Positions 18,239 to 27,869 are shown, counted from the first letter of the stretch. The stretch is DNA of 59,655 nt from Nitrospirota bacterium (GCA_016213945.1 JACQZF010000080.1:1-59655); one strand, 5' to 3'. Program-made: numbers and translations. Notes: a model not told the origin generated them from the sequence alone.

Positions 18239-18838
18239 ATGTCACAGGAAGATATGTATGACGAATTAAAGAAGTTATATGGGTCTCTGAGGAATCAGAT
18301 GAACCATAAATGGAACCGCGATATGCCCCTCGGGGAATTGTTATTCGACAGGTGGGAGAGGGCGCAACACCTTGGATTCGGTGAAGGGGCGAACATCTAT
18401 CACAACAGCTACGTATACGGTGATGTAACAGTAGGAAGGGACACTTGGATAGGTCCTTACACTCTTTTGGACGGAACAGGCGGGCTTGAAATTGGAGAGT
18501 CGTGCTGCATCTCCGCAGGAGTTCATATTTATACTCATGACACGGTGAAGCATTTCGTCTCAGGGGGTAAAGATTCCACTGAATATCATCCCGTCAAGAT
18601 CGGATCCTTCTGCTATATCGGCCCCCAGTCAGTAGTCAGGGGGGGGGTCATCATTGGGGATCATTCCATTATCGGAGCCTGCAGTTTCGTCAATACTGAC
18701 ATTCCTCCTTCTTCAATAGCTGTCGGCTCTCCTGCTCGAATTATAGGGGAAGTACGTTTAAATTCAGAAGGGAAAGTCATTCTCGTCTATCATAGAAAAT
18801 CAGAGGAAGACACCCCTTCTGATGAATGTGCCTCATAG
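18239..18838 (+). CDS. Left-handed beta-helix acyltransferase (hexapeptide repeat)
   Basis: 199 residues. Isoleucine-patch hexapeptides run from about residue 55 to 165 (VTVGRDTWIGPYTLL, LEIGESCCISAGVHIYTHD, VKIGSFCYIGPQSVVRGG, VIIGDHSIIGACSFV). HIYTHD contains the likely catalytic His. Such proteins form trimers that transfer acetyl groups from acetyl-CoA. Directly after a sugar aminotransferase, N-acetylation of the new amino group is the simplest role; O-acetylation is the alternative. Confidence 0.85.
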   Translation: MSQEDMYDELKKLYGSLRNQMNHKWNRDMPLGELLFDRWERAQHLGFGEGANIYHNSYVYGDVTVGRDTWIGPYTLLDGTGGLEIGESCCISAGVHIYTHDTVKHFVSGGKDSTEYHPVKIGSFCYIGPQSVVRGGVIIGDHSIIGACSFVNTDIPPSSIAVGSPARIIGEVRLNSEGKVILVYHRKSEEDTPSDECAS

Positions 18839-20022
18839 TGAACATTCTCGTTGTTACAGCAATGTTTCCTCCTATTCGGACGGGGACATCCTTTTATTCA
18901 AAAAATCTGGCCGATGCATTGTCAATAAGAAATCATAATGTTGCTGTTGTTACATTGAGAAATGAGGAATCTAATTCCGACAGTCAAAATATCCCAGTTC
19001 ACCGCCTGCCCGCCATCCATTTCCCGGTCAAAAACTATTTTAAACATCTCAGAATCAGCTCTATCTATCCACACAATTATTTCACGATATGTCAAATCGC
19101 CAGGAATTTGAAAACCGATGTTATTTTACTGGTCAACCATTACCTTGATGTTGCCTTCCCTGCTATTGTTGCAGCTAAAACAGCTGGTATTCCCCTGATC
19201 TGCTCAGTAGGAACGCAGTTGCAGTCAAGCAATCCGAGACGGGATAAAATTCTCAATATTGTGGACCGGTTAATATGCGGCCATCTTATATTTCCGTCCT
19301 GTCAGCGTATCATCGCCTGGGATACCCAAATCCTGCAGTATCTGGAGGATGTGCACGGTAAAAAGATAACGGAGAAAACGGACATCATTAATTATGGCGT
19401 TAATGGGGATATTGACGTCTTTATGAAACATCAGCACGATTACGAATTATGTAACCAGATTCTGGGGGTCGGTGCCGTCATAGAACAAAGGAGCTTTGTC
19501 CCGTTAATAAAAGCCTTCAGCCTTGTTGCAGAACAGTTTCCAAAGGTGAGTTTGAAGATTGTCGGTCATGTTTACCATGATGAAGCTGTTAAACTTTGCC
19601 ATCACCTGAAACTTTCTCACCGGGTTACGTTTACAGGGGAACTGCCGCACAATACGGTAATGAAGGAGTTCGAAAAGAGCGACATCTATTATGTCTCACT
19701 GACCGGGAAATATGTCGGTCTCGGAACTGCAACCATTGAATCGATGCTGATGGGAATCCCCGCTGTAGCAAATGTGCCTGCTGATTTGCTCGGAAAAGCA
19801 ATTCTGCGCGATGGAGAAGACATAATGCTTGCCGATGGTAATTCCCCGGAAACAATTGCAGAAAAAATTCGGCTGCTGCTGAGAAACAAGACATTACGGG
19901 AAAAAATTGGACAGAACGGACGACACTTTATACATGGGAATCTGAACTGGTCGATAGTGGCAAGAGATATGGAGAATGTTTTCAACTCAGTAATTGAAGA
20001 GCACAGAAACGGCAGGGCATAA
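18838..20022 (+). CDS. GT-B glycosyltransferase (family 4-like)
   Basis: About 394 residues. GTG 18838 shares its first base with the last base of the preceding TAG stop; ATG 18826 is an alternative start inside the preceding gene. MFPPIRTGTSFYSKNLADAL is the GT4 acceptor loop. The donor half has FEKSDIYYVSLTGKYVGLGT and an ESMLMGIPAVAN motif, with only part of the E-x7-E signature conserved. Confidence 0.85.
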   Translation: MNILVVTAMFPPIRTGTSFYSKNLADALSIRNHNVAVVTLRNEESNSDSQNIPVHRLPAIHFPVKNYFKHLRISSIYPHNYFTICQIARNLKTDVILLVNHYLDVAFPAIVAAKTAGIPLICSVGTQLQSSNPRRDKILNIVDRLICGHLIFPSCQRIIAWDTQILQYLEDVHGKKITEKTDIINYGVNGDIDVFMKHQHDYELCNQILGVGAVIEQRSFVPLIKAFSLVAEQFPKVSLKIVGHVYHDEAVKLCHHLKLSHRVTFTGELPHNTVMKEFEKSDIYYVSLTGKYVGLGTATIESMLMGIPAVANVPADLLGKAILRDGEDIMLADGNSPETIAEKIRLLLRNKTLREKIGQNGRHFIHGNLNWSIVARDMENVFNSVIEEHRNGRA

Positions 20023-20029
20023 GCTGTCC

Positions 20030-20161
20030 ATGTCAAAGAAAATTATCTTTGCCTCTGAAAACAGGATTAGCTACTGGTGCCTTTGCCCGATTAGTGGTAT
20101 CGCATTGAACAAATACAGCAGCGGAACCGGCGAGATGTTCGCGAATGAAGGAAAACGCTAA
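20030..20161 (+). CDS. Possible 43-residue small protein
   Basis: An ATG-initiated frame of 43 codons fills the gap between two glycosyltransferase genes and overlaps the start of the second by 17 bases. The peptide begins MSKKIIFASENRISYW and has a CLCP pair. No family is recognised and the ribosome-binding site is weak (AGGG). It may be a remnant or a translational leader that couples the next gene. Confidence 0.25.
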   Translation: MSKKIIFASENRISYWCLCPISGIALNKYSSGTGEMFANEGKR

Positions 20162-21092
20162 ACGACTTCCAAAGGTCTCCATTATCGTCCCCGTTTATAA
20201 CGGGTCTCGCTATCTGCGTGAAGCTATTGACAGCGCCCTGGCGCAGAGTTATAAAAACGTCGAGGTGATCGTCGTTAATGACGGCTCCAATGACAACGGA
20301 GAGACTGCAAATATTGCCGGATCCTATAAGGACCTCATACGGTATTTCCATAAAGAAAACGGCGGGGTCGCTTCAGCGCTGAACTTCGGGATCGGCAAAA
20401 TGACAGGAGAGTATTTTTCGTGGCTCAGCCACGACGATGTTTACTGCCCCGACAAGATTGAAAGGCAGGTAAGACGTCTTGCGCGTCCCCATGAAGGCAG
20501 GACGATTATTTACAGTAATTTCACCTGGATCAATGAGCAGTCGGCTGAAACAGGCGTATTCAGGGTGCCTCCTGAATACGCCGCAAATATATATCTTGCC
20601 GTCCTCGCAACTGTAGTGCACGGCTGCTCCATCCTCGTTCCAAAGGCATGCTTTGATAACGCCGGCCTTTTTAACGAAAGGTCAATGACCACCCAGGACA
20701 ATGAAATGTGGTTTCGCCTTGCCAAAGCCGGGTATGAATTTATCCATATGCCGGAGTTCCTCTTAAAGTCCAGAATGCATTCCGAACAGGGACAGAGGAG
20801 ATTAAAACGGCAAAATATCACTGAAGATAAACAGCTTGCCGTGTGGGCGGTGCAACATGCATCTGATGAATTTATTAAAATGCGGACAAGCACGGTGAAA
20901 ATACTTATTCGACGTAAACGAAAACAGGCTCTTCTGATATTCGCTGATGTGTTGGGATGGCCATGGGTGATTAGAATTGGATATAAAACAATCTGTATCA
21001 TCCGATATCATATTGCAGACCTGCAAGTATTGTTTATCAATGTGCTGCAAATGGCAATTCGCTGGAGTCTCAAGTTAGCAAAATATGTATGA
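20145..21092 (+). CDS. Glycosyltransferase family 2
   Basis: 315 residues. VSIIVPVYNGSRYLREAIDS, VVNDGSNDNGE and FSWLSHDDVYCPDK (DD metal-binding site) are canonical GT2 motifs, and TTQDNEMWFRLAKAGYEF corresponds to the ED-like acceptor/catalytic-base region. It is cytosolic, with a basic amphipathic C-terminus that may touch the membrane. It is followed after 33 bases by another glycosyltransferase. Confidence 0.9.
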   Translation: MKENAKRLPKVSIIVPVYNGSRYLREAIDSALAQSYKNVEVIVVNDGSNDNGETANIAGSYKDLIRYFHKENGGVASALNFGIGKMTGEYFSWLSHDDVYCPDKIERQVRRLARPHEGRTIIYSNFTWINEQSAETGVFRVPPEYAANIYLAVLATVVHGCSILVPKACFDNAGLFNERSMTTQDNEMWFRLAKAGYEFIHMPEFLLKSRMHSEQGQRRLKRQNITEDKQLAVWAVQHASDEFIKMRTSTVKILIRRKRKQALLIFADVLGWPWVIRIGYKTICIIRYHIADLQVLFINVLQMAIRWSLKLAKYV

Positions 21093-21125
21093 CTATGTTA
21101 ATTCGGCTGCTCAGCAAGCAATCAG

Positions 21126-22319
21126 ATGAATATTTTTATCATTCCTTCCTGGTATCCCAGTGTTTTGAATCCTATTAATGGGATTTTTTTCCAAGAGCAG
21201 GCTGTGGCTATCGGCAAGATGTATCCCGATGCAAATGTGGCGATAAGCCTATGGGGAGCAAACGAATACACAGTTAGCCTGAAAAAACCGCTCAAGAATT
21301 TCCAGCTTATTCGGGATTTCCTGTTTAATCGCCTCGCAGCTACAAGAAAATTGCTTGAAAACGTGTATGAGTATAATACCCCTGTTATTACATGGAGCGA
21401 AAGACTGCATGGGGGAAACAGGAAAGGCGTATTGGCAGCTAATCTACAGAATTTTGAAAAAGCACTTAACACCTTTGGGAAGGTTGATATTATTCATGCT
21501 CATGCGGCATATCCGGGGGGCTGGATAGCCATGCATCTCAGCCAAGCCACGGGGGTCCCCTTTATCATCACAGAGCATATGGGACCTTTTCCTTTTCCTT
21601 CTTTTATCAGAAATGAGAGACTTATTTCGAAAATTGAACAGCCGCTGAAAAAGGCGCGAGCAGTTATTGCAGTCAGTCCAGCACTTGCAAAGAAAATACA
21701 GAGCTTCGGAATGAAAGAACCGGTTTTTATTCCTAATATGGTCAATGAAAACTTTTTCAGCCCGAAGGCAGCAAAGCACACTGAGAAGATAACGTTTTTT
21801 ACCCTTGGGAGTATGATTCCCTCAAAAGGTATATCTGATTTGCTCTATGCAATTGAAAAAGTCATTAAACAGAATTATGATGTTGCTTTCAGAATAGGCG
21901 GGGGAGGGGAATGTCTCGATACATACATGGCCCTCGCAAAAAAGCTTCAAATTGATTCGTATATCAAATGGCTTGGCCCCTTGAGCAGAGATGAAGCCCG
22001 AAGAGAATTTCAGGACTGCAATGCATTTATCCTCCCCAGTCGGCATGAATCATTTGGGGTTGTTTATGCGGAGGCAATTGCATGTGGAAAGCCGGTTATC
22101 GCCACCCGGTGCGGAGGCCCTGAATGTATTGTTAATCAAAATAACGGTATATTAGTGGATGTTGGAGCCGTTGAGCAAATCGCTGAGGCAATAGCTCGGA
22201 TGGTTAAAGATATTGCAACATATAACTCCAAAATTATACGGGATGACTTTCTAATAAAATTTTCACGGCAAGCTGTCGCAAGGCAGTTAATGAGCATATA
22301 CGAACAGTGTGCTAATTAA
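21126..22319 (+). CDS. GT-B glycosyltransferase (family 4)
   Basis: 397 residues. IPSWYPSVLNPINGIFFQEQ is the standard GT4 N-terminal loop, HAHAAYPGGWIA and ITEHMGPFPFP are family landmarks, and FILPSRHESFGVVYAEAIAC holds the donor-binding E-x7-E region followed by GKPVIATRCGGPECIV. A full-length, apparently intact enzyme for one linkage of the polysaccharide. Confidence 0.92.
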   Translation: MNIFIIPSWYPSVLNPINGIFFQEQAVAIGKMYPDANVAISLWGANEYTVSLKKPLKNFQLIRDFLFNRLAATRKLLENVYEYNTPVITWSERLHGGNRKGVLAANLQNFEKALNTFGKVDIIHAHAAYPGGWIAMHLSQATGVPFIITEHMGPFPFPSFIRNERLISKIEQPLKKARAVIAVSPALAKKIQSFGMKEPVFIPNMVNENFFSPKAAKHTEKITFFTLGSMIPSKGISDLLYAIEKVIKQNYDVAFRIGGGGECLDTYMALAKKLQIDSYIKWLGPLSRDEARREFQDCNAFILPSRHESFGVVYAEAIACGKPVIATRCGGPECIVNQNNGILVDVGAVEQIAEAIARMVKDIATYNSKIIRDDFLIKFSRQAVARQLMSIYEQCAN

Positions 22320-22411
22320 GAGTCAACCAGACAACGTCGCACATAAATTATCTCCACAGGAAAGTAATTTTATCAAATTGTCAGAGATCGTATCGGAGAT
22401 GTTGAACTAAC

Positions 22412-24394
22412 ATGTGCGGTATATCCGGAGTATTTTCGAATACCCATCCCCTTCACGCCTCCCTGATAAAATCAATGTCCGATACACTCAGACACCGCGG
22501 GCCGGATGATGAAGGTTATCTTGCGGTGGATTTGAAGGCAGGAGCAGTTCATCATCTTACCGGAGATGACAGCAAGGTGGAAGACGCTCATATCGACAGC
22601 TTCAGAAAATCCGCCAATCTTTTCCTTTCCCACAGAAGGCTCTCAATCATCGATCCCTCTCCCGCCGGACATCAACCTATGTGCAACGGGGATAAAACTT
22701 TATGGATTGTGTACAACGGAGAGATTTATAACTACCTTGAGTTGAAAGCGGAATTAAAATCTTCAGGCTATGAGTTCAAGACCCATTCCGATACCGAAGT
22801 CCTCCTTGCCTCCTACGAGAAGTGGGGTAAAGACTGCCTCGACAGATTTAACGGCATGTGGTCTTTTGTTATTTATGACAGGAGAAAGAATATCCTCTTT
22901 GGCGCAAGGGACAGATTCGGGGTCAAGCCTTTTTATTATTACAGGGACGGGAATTATTTTGCTTTTGCCTCTGAAATAAAGGCCCTGGTTTCACTGCCAT
23001 TTGTCAAAAAAGAAATCAACAGAAATGCTGTCTTTGATTATTTAGTTCTGGGTCGGCAGGAGAATGAGGAAGAGGGATTTTTCAGGGGGATATATGAGCT
23101 TCCGCCTTCTTTCGCATTTGAGGTTGATTTAAAGAAAAATGATTTCAAAAAGTGGAATTACTATTCACTTGAATATGTCAACGCATGGGGACCCTTTGAC
23201 GAAGGCAAGTGCAATGAATATGTTTCAAACATCAGGGGATTGCTCTTTGATGCCGTCAACTTGCGGCTTCGTTCCGATGTGCCCGTTGGCTCGTGCCTGA
23301 GCGGCGGGATAGACAGCTCAAGCATTGTGTGCGTCATTAACAACCTCCTCGAAAATGAAAGCCTTGCGCAGGTCGGAGAGATGCAGAAGGTATTTACCGC
23401 AAGTTACGCAGGCAGCGACATAGATGAAAGTAAATGGGCGAAGACGGTAGCAGATAAGACAAGGACAGCTTGGTTTCAGGTATTTCCCGGCCCGGAGGAA
23501 CTCATGGATGACCTGGAAGACCTTGTGTACGCGCAGGATGTCCCTTTTGGCACAACCAGCATTTACGCTCAATACAGGGTCATGAAGCTTGCAGATGAAA
23601 ACGGAGTGAAGGTGCTGCTTGACGGACAGGGCGGGGATGAATTGTTCACCGGTTATACGGGATACTATTCTGTATTTTTTGCTGAAATCTTAAAACATCT
23701 CGATGTCCCCGCGTTTTGCAGGGAGCTGAAGGGAATTGAACACTCACCGGTAGATGTAAAGTTCATAGCGCGCTCCCTCGGTAAACATGCATGCTTTGCG
23801 GCTGTGCCGTCAGCAGTGAAGGAATGGCTGAAACTGAAATATTACGGCCGGAAAAACAATAACAGGAAATATTTGAATAACGATTTCTGGGAAGCGAATG
23901 AAAGCAGATTGATCTTCTCAGGGGAAAAAACAACCTCACTCAATGAAATGCTTTATGATCTGATGTGCAAGGTTAATCTTAAGACCCTCCTGCGGTATGA
24001 GGACCGGAATTCAATGCGCTTTTCCATTGAATCAAGGACGCCGTTTGCTGACGACATTAACCTGATTGAATACCTTTTTAAAATACCCTCCGTTTACAAG
24101 ATACATAACGGCTGGAGCAAGTTTGTTCTCCGGGAAGCCATGAAGGGTATAATCCCGGATCAGACAAGATTGAGAACGGACAAGCTCGGCTTCTCCACTC
24201 CGGAATATCTTTGGCTTAATGATAATAAGGAGAATCTTAAGAATTATATCGGCCGGGAGTTGGATGAGTTTGTAAATACTGAAAGAATTTTGAGGGACTG
24301 GGATACGTTAATGAAGAGCCATACCGGATTTGACGCAACGAATATCTGGCGGATTATAAATCTTGGGGTTTGGAAGAAGGTGTACGAGATATAG
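22412..24394 (+). CDS. asnB: Asparagine synthase (glutamine-hydrolysing)-like amidotransferase, copy 2
   Basis: 660 residues. MCGISGVFSN gives the amidotransferase Cys2, LRHRGPDDEGY and NGEIYNYLELK follow, and the synthetase half has CLSGGIDSSSIV (PP-loop, about residue 296) and LLDGQGGDELFTGYTGYY. It is clearly a different subgroup from the copy at 3.4 kb: the insertion after HHLTGDD and the C-terminal segments are not shared. Two dissimilar AsnB-type enzymes in one EPS locus suggest two amidation steps or two acceptor types. Confidence 0.9.
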   Translation: MCGISGVFSNTHPLHASLIKSMSDTLRHRGPDDEGYLAVDLKAGAVHHLTGDDSKVEDAHIDSFRKSANLFLSHRRLSIIDPSPAGHQPMCNGDKTLWIVYNGEIYNYLELKAELKSSGYEFKTHSDTEVLLASYEKWGKDCLDRFNGMWSFVIYDRRKNILFGARDRFGVKPFYYYRDGNYFAFASEIKALVSLPFVKKEINRNAVFDYLVLGRQENEEEGFFRGIYELPPSFAFEVDLKKNDFKKWNYYSLEYVNAWGPFDEGKCNEYVSNIRGLLFDAVNLRLRSDVPVGSCLSGGIDSSSIVCVINNLLENESLAQVGEMQKVFTASYAGSDIDESKWAKTVADKTRTAWFQVFPGPEELMDDLEDLVYAQDVPFGTTSIYAQYRVMKLADENGVKVLLDGQGGDELFTGYTGYYSVFFAEILKHLDVPAFCRELKGIEHSPVDVKFIARSLGKHACFAAVPSAVKEWLKLKYYGRKNNNRKYLNNDFWEANESRLIFSGEKTTSLNEMLYDLMCKVNLKTLLRYEDRNSMRFSIESRTPFADDINLIEYLFKIPSVYKIHNGWSKFVLREAMKGIIPDQTRLRTDKLGFSTPEYLWLNDNKENLKNYIGRELDEFVNTERILRDWDTLMKSHTGFDATNIWRIINLGVWKKVYEI

Positions 24395-24431
24395 TTTGCC
24401 TTTCTTGTAACAGTATCGCCGTAAAAATAAA

Positions 24432-25550
24432 ATGCAAATTGCTACAAAGAAAAAGATCGTTTTTCTAAGCTATCATTTTTTCAACTCCAGACAAAAAGCG
24501 GGATTTCATCATTTAGCAAATGCAGCAGATAAAATGGGGCTGGATGTCGTATTTATCACGGCCCCGGTCAGTATCTTATCTTTTTTAAGGAAGGATTTCA
24601 GACTTCGGGAAAATGGGGCCGTTAAAAATTTACTCAAGCCTTATTTATATTTTGGAGGGGTCAAATCAATCATCAACTTCTCCTGGGCGCATCCGGTAAA
24701 AAGAAAATTTGATTTCTTTGATTCCACACTCGGAAGAAAATTGTTTTCTTTAGATCATAGGGCAAAAGTTGAAATCCGGAAGGCGAATTTTGTCATATTT
24801 GAAAGTACTCCGGCTCTTCTTTTCTTTGATATATCCAAAAAATTAAATCCTGACGCCAGATTTATTTACAGAATGTCTGATGATATATCAGTACTCAACT
24901 TGCCAGCGTGCGTTGCAGACCATGAAAATAAAATTATAAATCTATTTGATTTGGTCAGCGTTCCGTGTAAAACAATGTATGATAAGTTCTCAAGAATTTC
25001 TCCTCAAAACGTAAAGCTTCACCATCATGGCGTTGATAAAGCTGCGTTTGATAAAGAGCAGGCCAACCCTTACACCCCCGGGACGATTAATCATGTCTTT
25101 GTCGGGAACTCATATCTTGATGGGGACTTCATTGATATTGCATCCGGACTTTTCCCGGGACATTATTACCATATAATAGGAGCTGTTAAGAAAAATATTC
25201 TCCGGCGCAATGTAATCTATTATGGCATGATGCCTTTTGTGGACACGATCAAATACATTAAATACGCAACAACGGGTTTACAAGTCATGAGCAATGTAGT
25301 TAATACTGCGATCTTGTCGGACAGTCTGAAGGTCTTACAATACAGCTTTTGCCGCTTGCCGGTTATCTTGCCGAATTCCATCCTCAGAACCAGAGAAAAT
25401 TTCTTCGGCTATAACTATGGAGATCGAAACAGTATAAAAGAAGCTGTAGAAAATGCGTCGAGTTTCAACAGGGACTGCTTTAATAACAGCGACATCTATT
25501 CCTGGAATGAATTAGTTAATACCCTGATCGGCATGGATAATTCTTTATAA
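24432..25550 (+). CDS. Glycosyltransferase, possibly GumK-like (GT70)
   Basis: 372 residues. Rossmann-like pattern: IVFLSYHFFNSRQKAGFHHL at the N-terminus with alternating strands, then HHHGVDKAAF and NHVFVGNSYLDGDFIDI in the donor half. The order resembles GumK glucuronosyltransferase-type proteins (GT-B without the usual E-x7-E motif), but the family call rests on pattern memory only. Its place between an AsnB and two GT4 enzymes supports a glycosyltransferase role. Confidence 0.55.
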   Translation: MQIATKKKIVFLSYHFFNSRQKAGFHHLANAADKMGLDVVFITAPVSILSFLRKDFRLRENGAVKNLLKPYLYFGGVKSIINFSWAHPVKRKFDFFDSTLGRKLFSLDHRAKVEIRKANFVIFESTPALLFFDISKKLNPDARFIYRMSDDISVLNLPACVADHENKIINLFDLVSVPCKTMYDKFSRISPQNVKLHHHGVDKAAFDKEQANPYTPGTINHVFVGNSYLDGDFIDIASGLFPGHYYHIIGAVKKNILRRNVIYYGMMPFVDTIKYIKYATTGLQVMSNVVNTAILSDSLKVLQYSFCRLPVILPNSILRTRENFFGYNYGDRNSIKEAVENASSFNRDCFNNSDIYSWNELVNTLIGMDNSL

Positions 25551-25572
25551 GCCGTTAGCTTTTCATATCATA

Positions 25573-26667
25573 TTGTTTCGAGTTAATTTCGCTTTCGACA
25601 TTCGCATGCTGCATTTCTCGGGCATCGGCACTTATATACGCAATGTTGCGCCGAAGATCATCACTGCTTTCCCTAATTCCAAATTCACCCTGCTGGGGGA
25701 TGCCGAAGAGATAGGATGCTTCACATGGTCGCATGGCAAAAATATTATACTTATTAACTGCCGCTCCCCCATCTATTCAATCTCCGAGCAATTCGAGCTT
25801 CTAAGAAAAATTCCTATTAACACTTCCCTCTTCTGGTCACCGCACTACAATATCCCGCTTTTTTATCGTGGTAAATTAATTGTAACCGTTCATGATATCG
25901 CCCATTTAGCTTTGCCCGAAACAGCTAAAGGAATGCATAAGCAGTTTTATGCGAGGACAATGTTTAATTCTGTCAGGAAAAAAGCGGATGCCATTATTTT
26001 TGTGTCAGAATTCAGCAGGCAGGAATTTATCCGTCTTGTCGGGCAGCCTCATCAGCCTGTTTATGTAATGCATAATGGAGTAACAAAAGATCAGTTCAAT
26101 ATTTCCCATAAACAAAAGCCGCGTGGAAAACCGTATCTGCTTTTTGTCGGCAATGTCAAACCTCATAAAAATATCGTCAGGCTTTTGGAAGCCTTTAAGC
26201 TAATCCGGGAGAAAATTCCACATGACCTGTTGATACTCGGCAAAAAAGAGGGTTTTATCACAGGCGACACAAAGGTGATGGAAAAAGCCCGTGAACTGTC
26301 GGACAGGATTCACTTCACCGGAGAGATATATAATGAACCGTTGCAGCAATGGTATGCCTCGGCCGCCGCTTTTGTCTTCCCTTCTCTCTACGAAGGCTTC
26401 GGCCTCTCTCCCCTTGAAGCGATGGCCTGCGGCTGTCCTGTTGTTGTGTCAAATACAACAAGCCTTCCCGAGGTCTGCGGAGACGCGGCTTATTATATCG
26501 ATCCGTATGATGTAGAAAGTATTGCAGAGGGAATGTATAGGGTGCTGACGGACGAACCGCTGAGACGGGACTTGATCCGGAAAGGGATTGAAAGGGCAAA
26601 TATATTCAGTTGGGAAAAATCAGCAAGGGAGCATATGAAAGTTTTTGAAGAGGTTTTACGCAGTTGA
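25573..26667 (+). CDS. GT-B glycosyltransferase (family 4, WbdB/mannosyltransferase-like)
   Basis: 364 residues from TTG 25573; ATG 25606 is too far downstream because FAFDIRMLHFSGIGTYIRN is the conserved family N-terminus. VTVHDIAHLALPE, YLLFVGNVKPHKNIVRLLEAF, FVFPSLYEGFGLSPLEAMAC and GCPVVVSNTTSLPEVCGDAA are all intact. The Glu of EGFGL and the later Glu of LEAM form the E-x7-E donor site. The stop codon overlaps the TTG start of the next gene. Confidence 0.92.
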   Translation: MFRVNFAFDIRMLHFSGIGTYIRNVAPKIITAFPNSKFTLLGDAEEIGCFTWSHGKNIILINCRSPIYSISEQFELLRKIPINTSLFWSPHYNIPLFYRGKLIVTVHDIAHLALPETAKGMHKQFYARTMFNSVRKKADAIIFVSEFSRQEFIRLVGQPHQPVYVMHNGVTKDQFNISHKQKPRGKPYLLFVGNVKPHKNIVRLLEAFKLIREKIPHDLLILGKKEGFITGDTKVMEKARELSDRIHFTGEIYNEPLQQWYASAAAFVFPSLYEGFGLSPLEAMACGCPVVVSNTTSLPEVCGDAAYYIDPYDVESIAEGMYRVLTDEPLRRDLIRKGIERANIFSWEKSAREHMKVFEEVLRS

Positions 26668-27824
26668 AAACCGCTGTCATCCACGAATGGCTTGTCAATT
26701 ACGCAGGCTCTGAAAGAGTGCTGGAACAGATTTTCCATATCTTCCCGGACGCCGATCTTTACTGTCAGGTCGATTTCCTTAAAGAGGATAAGAGATGGTT
26801 TATCATGAATAAGAAAGTAAAAACGTCCTTCATCCAGAAATTGCCGAAGGCTGAAACTAAATACCGCAGCTACCTGCCACTCATGCCCTTTGCTGTCGAA
26901 CGGTTTCATCTGTCTGAGTACGACCTGATAATATCGAATTCCCACTCTGTGGCAAAAGGCGTCAGGAATAATTCAAAACAGCTTCATATATGCTATTGTC
27001 ACACGCCGATGCGGTATGCGTGGGACCTGCGGGACCAGTATCTCAAAGAGACGGGGCTTGACTCTGGCTTCAAGGGGGCCGTAGTAAAATTTATTTTGGA
27101 CCGTATCAGAAAGTGGGACTTTGAAACTGCGCAAAAGGTGGATTATTTCATCGCCAATTCAAATTATATAAAGGACAGAATAAAGCGCGCATACGGCAGG
27201 GACGCAACGGTTATTTATCCGCCCGTGGATGTTGACAGTTTTAAAGTGAGTGATAAAAAAGATGATTATTTTCTTGCCGTCTCGCGGATGGTCCCTTATA
27301 AAAAAATGGACATGATAGTTGAAGCGTTCTCCGGATTAGGGCTGCCTCTTGTCGTCATCGGAGACGGCCCCGATCTTGAGAAGGTCAAAAGCAGGGCGAA
27401 AAAGAACATCAAGTTTCTTGGATATCAGGAAGGAAACGTGCTGGCAGAGTATATGCAAAAGGCAAAGGCCTTTGTATTTGCTGCTGAAGAAGATTTCGGT
27501 ATTGTCCCCGTCGAAGCTCAAGCTTGCGGCACACCTGTAATAGCTTATGGAAAAGGCGGTGTTACGGAATCGGTGGTCCCCTTCGGAGAAGTCAGAAGTA
27601 GGGGCGTATTGCAATACGCCCGCACAGAGGGACCCCCTACCGGCGTCTTCTTTTATGAGCAAACATCTTCAGCTTTGATTGACGCTGTAAAGAGATTTAT
27701 TTCCATTGAGGACAAATTTGATCCCTTTGAAATAAGAAAGAATGCCGAGAGGTTCGGCATAGATAGATTCAGGAAAGAATTTAAGGACTTTACAGACAGG
27801 AAAATCTCTGAATTTTTCGGTTGA
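26664..27824 (+). CDS. GT-B glycosyltransferase (family 4, WbaZ-like) with in-frame repeat insertion
   Basis: 386 residues from TTG 26664, overlapping the previous stop. AVIHEWLVNYAGSERVLEQI, ICYCHTPMRYAWDLRDQYL, FLAVSRMVPYKKMDMIVEAF and EDFGIVPVEAQACGTPVIAY mark a WbaZ-type GT4 enzyme. Between GGVTESVV and PTGVFFYEQ there are about 15-18 extra residues (SRGVLQYART at the centre) encoded by a palindromic DNA repeat at 27598-27640. Relatives run almost directly from one motif to the other. The insertion lies in a surface loop near the donor site and keeps the frame open. Confidence 0.9.
   Translation: MKTAVIHEWLVNYAGSERVLEQIFHIFPDADLYCQVDFLKEDKRWFIMNKKVKTSFIQKLPKAETKYRSYLPLMPFAVERFHLSEYDLIISNSHSVAKGVRNNSKQLHICYCHTPMRYAWDLRDQYLKETGLDSGFKGAVVKFILDRIRKWDFETAQKVDYFIANSNYIKDRIKRAYGRDATVIYPPVDVDSFKVSDKKDDYFLAVSRMVPYKKMDMIVEAFSGLGLPLVVIGDGPDLEKVKSRAKKNIKFLGYQEGNVLAEYMQKAKAFVFAAEEDFGIVPVEAQACGTPVIAYGKGGVTESVVPFGEVRSRGVLQYARTEGPPTGVFFYEQTSSALIDAVKRFISIEDKFDPFEIRKNAERFGIDRFRKEFKDFTDRKISEFFG
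27598..27640 (+). repeat. In-frame palindromic repeat inside a glycosyltransferase gene
   Basis: GGGCGTATTG at 27602-27611 is followed directly by its exact reverse complement CAATACGCCC at 27612-27621. The outer parts GTAGGGG (27598-27604) and CCCCTAC (27634-27640) are also inverted. It shares the GTAGGGGCG...CGCCC frame with the two repeats in pabB but has a different core. Confidence 0.75.
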
Positions 27825-27869
27825 TCAAGTTCTCTGCCCTCAACACTATGCTCCCCGCTTTTTACCTTT

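Noticed and set aside
18341-18553. Possible - strand small gene inside the acyltransferase
   Set aside because: Antisense to the hexapeptide repeats; no start signal.
22309-22410. A 33-codon GTG frame overlapping the end of a glycosyltransferase and running up to asnB
   Set aside because: No ribosome-binding site, no similarity; more likely untranslated spacer.
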